From NCBI GenBank assembly GCA_017885385.1, contig JAFNGF010000190.1, forward strand, positions 1 to 15,313: a DNA stretch of 15,313 nt, written 5' to 3'. Both the position numbers and the translations under genes were made by a program. This document shows, one piece after another, positions 12,953-15,313 of this stretch (position 1 is the first letter of the stretch; every line of letters begins with the position of its first letter). The notes below the pieces were generated by a model. That model was not told where the DNA came from. It did not search any database and saw nothing but the letters and a program-made list of their open reading frames with translations. The DNA comes from Planctomycetota bacterium. GTDB lineage: Bacteria; Planctomycetota; Phycisphaerae; Sedimentisphaerales; Anaerobacaceae.

Positions 12953-15313
12953 ATGGCTCGAATTTTGGAAAATCAGGGTCTATATGAAAGCCGACGTGAG
13001 CATGACGGCTGCGGGATCGGTGCAGTCGTAAATATCTCGGGTCAGCGCAGCCACTCGATTATCGAGCACGGCAAAGAGATACTGCTTAACCTGCGTCACC
13101 GCGGCGCAGCAAGTGCAGACGAGATTACCGGCGATGGTGCAGGTATTTTGTTTCAGATTCCGCACAAGTTTTTGGAAGAAGAGTGCAGCCGGCTCGGCAT
13201 TACTTTACCCCTGCCCCGAGGAATCGAGGGGTCTGGTTCCAGATTGATAGCGTCCCACTTTTCGCGAGCAGTTCCCTCGGAGGCCTCGGGACAAGCAAGG
13301 TACGGCGTCGGGATGGTATTCGGCCCGCAGGACAATGAGCTTGGTGCAAAATGTGACAAGGTGCTGGAAGATTCGATCAATTACTATGGAATGAAAGTGC
13401 TGGGCTGGCGTAGTGTGCCGACATCTAATGATTGCCTTGGGCCAATTGCGTTGGAGGCAGAGCCTACTATTAAACAGGTCTTTGTCGATGGAGCCGGCTT
13501 GGAAGGCGAACAACTGGAGCGAAAGTTGTACCTGGCCCGCAAACGCGCTGAGAAAACAGTTAGAAAACAATTTGGCCAACAGGGCGAAGACTTTTATGTC
13601 GCCTCATTATCGTCCAGGACCATTTGCTACAAAGGGATGTTTATGGCTTGGCAGCTATTTGCATATTATCCAGACCTTGCCGATGAGCGAGTTGCCTCTG
13701 CCCTTGCAATAGTACATCAGCGTTACAGCACAAACACGTTTCCAAACTGGCAGCTCGCGCAGCCATTCCGCTGCATAGCTCACAATGGGGAGATAAATAC
13801 ACTTAGCGGTAATCGCAACTGGATGTGGGCTCGGCAGAAGAAAATGGCAAGCGAGGCCTTTGGAGACAATATCAGCGACCTTTTTCCAGTGCTTACGCCG
13901 GAGCTGAGTGATTCAGCTTGTTTTGACAGCGTTCTTGAGCTGCTTGTGCGTGCCGGCCGAAGTATGCCGCACTCAATAATGATGATGATCCCTGAAGCCT
14001 TCGGGTCAAGATACCTCATCAGCACCGACAAGCGAGCCTTTTACGAATATCACGCGTCAATAATGGAACCATGGGATGGTCCCGCAGCGATTGTTTTTAC
14101 CGATGGCCGGATTGTTGGAGGCACCTTGGACCGCAACGGGCTCAGACCCTGTCGGTATGTCGTTACCACAGATGGATTGGTTGTTATGGCCAGCGAAGCT
14201 GGAGTGATAAAACTCCCACCCGAAAAGGTCCGCAGAAAAGGCCGTCTGCGTCCAGGTCACATGTTTCTTGTGGATACCGCCGAGGGCAGGATAATCTCTG
14301 ACAACGAAATAAAAAGCAAGATTGCCAGACAAAAACCCTATCGTAGATGGCTGGATGAAAACAGGATTGAGCTGCGTGGTTTGTTTGATGCACCTAAGCC
14401 AATCAAGACCGACCCTGAGAAATTAGCACAGAGACAGCGATTGTTCGGCTATACACGCGAAGAGCTGAAGATGATCCTGGTTCCAATGGCACTAAATGCT
14501 CAGGAACCTGTTGGTTCGATGGGAAACGACACTCCATTGGCAGTGCTTTCTGATAGACCAAGACTGTTGTTTGATTATTTCAAGCAGCTTTTTGCCCAAG
14601 TCACTAATCCCGCCATAGACCCGCTGCGGGAAGGCTTGGTTATGAGTTTGATGAACTTTGTGGGCAAAAAGCTTAATATACTCGATGAAAGCCCTCAGCA
14701 TTGCAGACAGCTAAAGCTGCCACATCCTATTTTGGCCAACGAAGATATTGAGCGGCTCCGCACAACACAAAGAGCCGATCTCAAGGTGACTACCCTCTCG
14801 GCGGTTTTTGACGCAAATGTCCGCAGCCCGGCAAGCTCCCTAAAATCTTCATTGGCTTGCCTTTCTGATTCTGCGGTGCGGGCAATTGAACAAGGCGCCT
14901 CACTTATAATAATCAGCGACCGAGACGTCTCTAGCACAAAGGCTCCAATTCCATCACTTTTAGCTACCTCTGCCGTTCATCACAGTCTGCTTAATCGAGG
15001 TTTGCGCGGCGAGGCGGGAATAATCGTTGCCAGTGGTGAGCCAAGGGAAGTTATGCACTTTTGTCTGCTATGCGGCTATGGCGCCAATGCGGTGAATCCT
15101 TACTTAGCGCTCGAAACTCTCAATGAATTGCACAAACAAGGTGAGCTGCCCGCTGATATGGAAGCTTCACAGATTGCGGACAACTACATAGCTGCCGTCA
15201 AGAAAGGCATTCTGAAAACGATGAGCAAGATGGGTATATCCACGTTGCGCAGCTATACGGGGGCACAATTGTTTGAGGCAATTGGGCTAAACCGCTCCTT
15301 TGTAGACGAATAT
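12953..15313 (+). CDS. gltB: Glutamate synthase large subunit, 5' part (cut by window end)
   Basis: The alpha subunit of GOGAT hydrolyses glutamine and passes ammonia to 2-oxoglutarate. The 787 visible codons run unbroken off the window; full proteins are about 1500 residues. C20 in REHDGCGIG is the N-terminal nucleophile exposed after propeptide removal (Ntn glutaminase). Supporting motifs: LRHRGAASADEITGDGAGI (47-65), HQRYSTNTFPNW (255-266), AHNGEINT (276-283). The central domain begins near residue 590; the FMN and 3Fe-4S regions lie beyond the window. ATG follows the glnA stop after two bases with no clear ribosome binding site, suggesting translational coupling. Residues 87-116 are an extra segment encoded by a palindromic repeat (13211-13300) in a normally short linker. 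Whether a gltD subunit follows cannot be seen. Confidence 0.95.
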   Translation, partial: MARILENQGLYESRREHDGCGIGAVVNISGQRSHSIIEHGKEILLNLRHRGAASADEITGDGAGILFQIPHKFLEEECSRLGITLPLPRGIEGSGSRLIASHFSRAVPSEASGQARYGVGMVFGPQDNELGAKCDKVLEDSINYYGMKVLGWRSVPTSNDCLGPIALEAEPTIKQVFVDGAGLEGEQLERKLYLARKRAEKTVRKQFGQQGEDFYVASLSSRTICYKGMFMAWQLFAYYPDLADERVASALAIVHQRYSTNTFPNWQLAQPFRCIAHNGEINTLSGNRNWMWARQKKMASEAFGDNISDLFPVLTPELSDSACFDSVLELLVRAGRSMPHSIMMMIPEAFGSRYLISTDKRAFYEYHASIMEPWDGPAAIVFTDGRIVGGTLDRNGLRPCRYVVTTDGLVVMASEAGVIKLPPEKVRRKGRLRPGHMFLVDTAEGRIISDNEIKSKIARQKPYRRWLDENRIELRGLFDAPKPIKTDPEKLAQRQRLFGYTREELKMILVPMALNAQEPVGSMGNDTPLAVLSDRPRLLFDYFKQLFAQVTNPAIDPLREGLVMSLMNFVGKKLNILDESPQHCRQLKLPHPILANEDIERLRTTQRADLKVTTLSAVFDANVRSPASSLKSSLACLSDSAVRAIEQGASLIIISDRDVSSTKAPIPSLLATSAVHHSLLNRGLRGEAGIIVASGEPREVMHFCLLCGYGANAVNPYLALETLNELHKQGELPADMEASQIADNYIAAVKKGILKTMSKMGISTLRSYTGAQLFEAIGLNRSFVDEY
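13211..13300 (+). repeat. In-frame palindromic repeat inserted within gltB
   Basis: Between GITLP (82-86) and YGVGMVF (117-123) of GltB, where homologues have only a few residues, lie about 30 extra residues including RGIEGSGSRLIASHFSRAV. The DNA carries outer arms CCCGAGG (13215-13221) and CCTCGGG (13284-13290), exact reverse complements, plus the inner palindrome GAGGCCTC (13280-13287). It is open on both strands; the minus strand gives ACPEASEGTAREKWDAINLE. This looks like an intergenic repeat that landed in frame, like Rickettsia palindromic elements. Confidence 0.6.

Noticed and set aside
13153..13380. Minus-strand ORF opposite gltB
   Set aside because: It is an antisense shadow created by the open palindromic insert and gltB codon usage; there is no ribosome binding site and gltB is clearly the coding strand.
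1..15313. tRNA, rRNA or CRISPR array
   Set aside because: I found no cloverleaf-like segment, rRNA signature or regularly spaced repeats by reading; a weak tRNA could only be excluded with a covariance search.

Overview
The window reads as a bacterial chromosome fragment with a degraded accessory left third and a well-preserved nitrogen-assimilation locus to its right. Planctomycetota (Phycisphaerae-like) is my best guess for the organism. It rests on a short repeat-derived ORF beginning MQNKANF, on palindromic intergenic repeats that I recall from such genomes, and on a sigma-54/NifA-like style of regulation. This placement is inference, not proof.

Left region (1-3380): a graveyard of fragments. 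In order it holds the N-terminal piece of an IS5-type transposase, the 3' end of an unknown gene, the C-terminal nuclease part of a type III restriction enzyme (Res), and the last residues of a DNA methyltransferase joined three bases after the Res stop. Then come repeats and a near-consensus but apparently ownerless promoter. Next is a GC-rich block with an unidentified ORF converging on a GH94 (cyclic beta-1,2-glucan synthase type) fragment, followed by a coiled-coil-like remnant and an AT-rich repeat cluster.

Centre (3381-7686, minus strand): a two-gene operon. The first gene encodes a NifA-like GAF/AAA+/Fis-HTH activator of sigma-54 RNA polymerase. Its stop codon overlaps the ribosome binding site of the second gene, which encodes an 866-residue protein combining a KaiC/RecA-like domain that has lost its P-loop with a PEP-synthase/PPDK-type ATP-binding domain.

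Right region (7687-15313, plus strand): a 364-base divergent intergenic region carries a perfect-consensus sigma-54 promoter and, 114-144 bases upstream of it, an inverted repeat that could bind the activator. It precedes a stand-alone FMN-type glutamate synthase gene. After a hairpin come amt (ammonium channel), glnK (PII), glnA (glutamine synthetase I) and gltB (large glutamate synthase, cut by the window end). Together these import ammonium, sense nitrogen status and run the GS-GOGAT cycle. The divergent activator and sigma-54 promoter suggest nitrogen control of the whole set.

The most unusual features are an in-frame palindromic repeat inserted in gltB, the degenerate KaiC/PPDK hybrid paired with a NifA-like regulator, a PII protein lacking the uridylylated tyrosine, and a perfect inverted repeat spanning the glnK stop codon.
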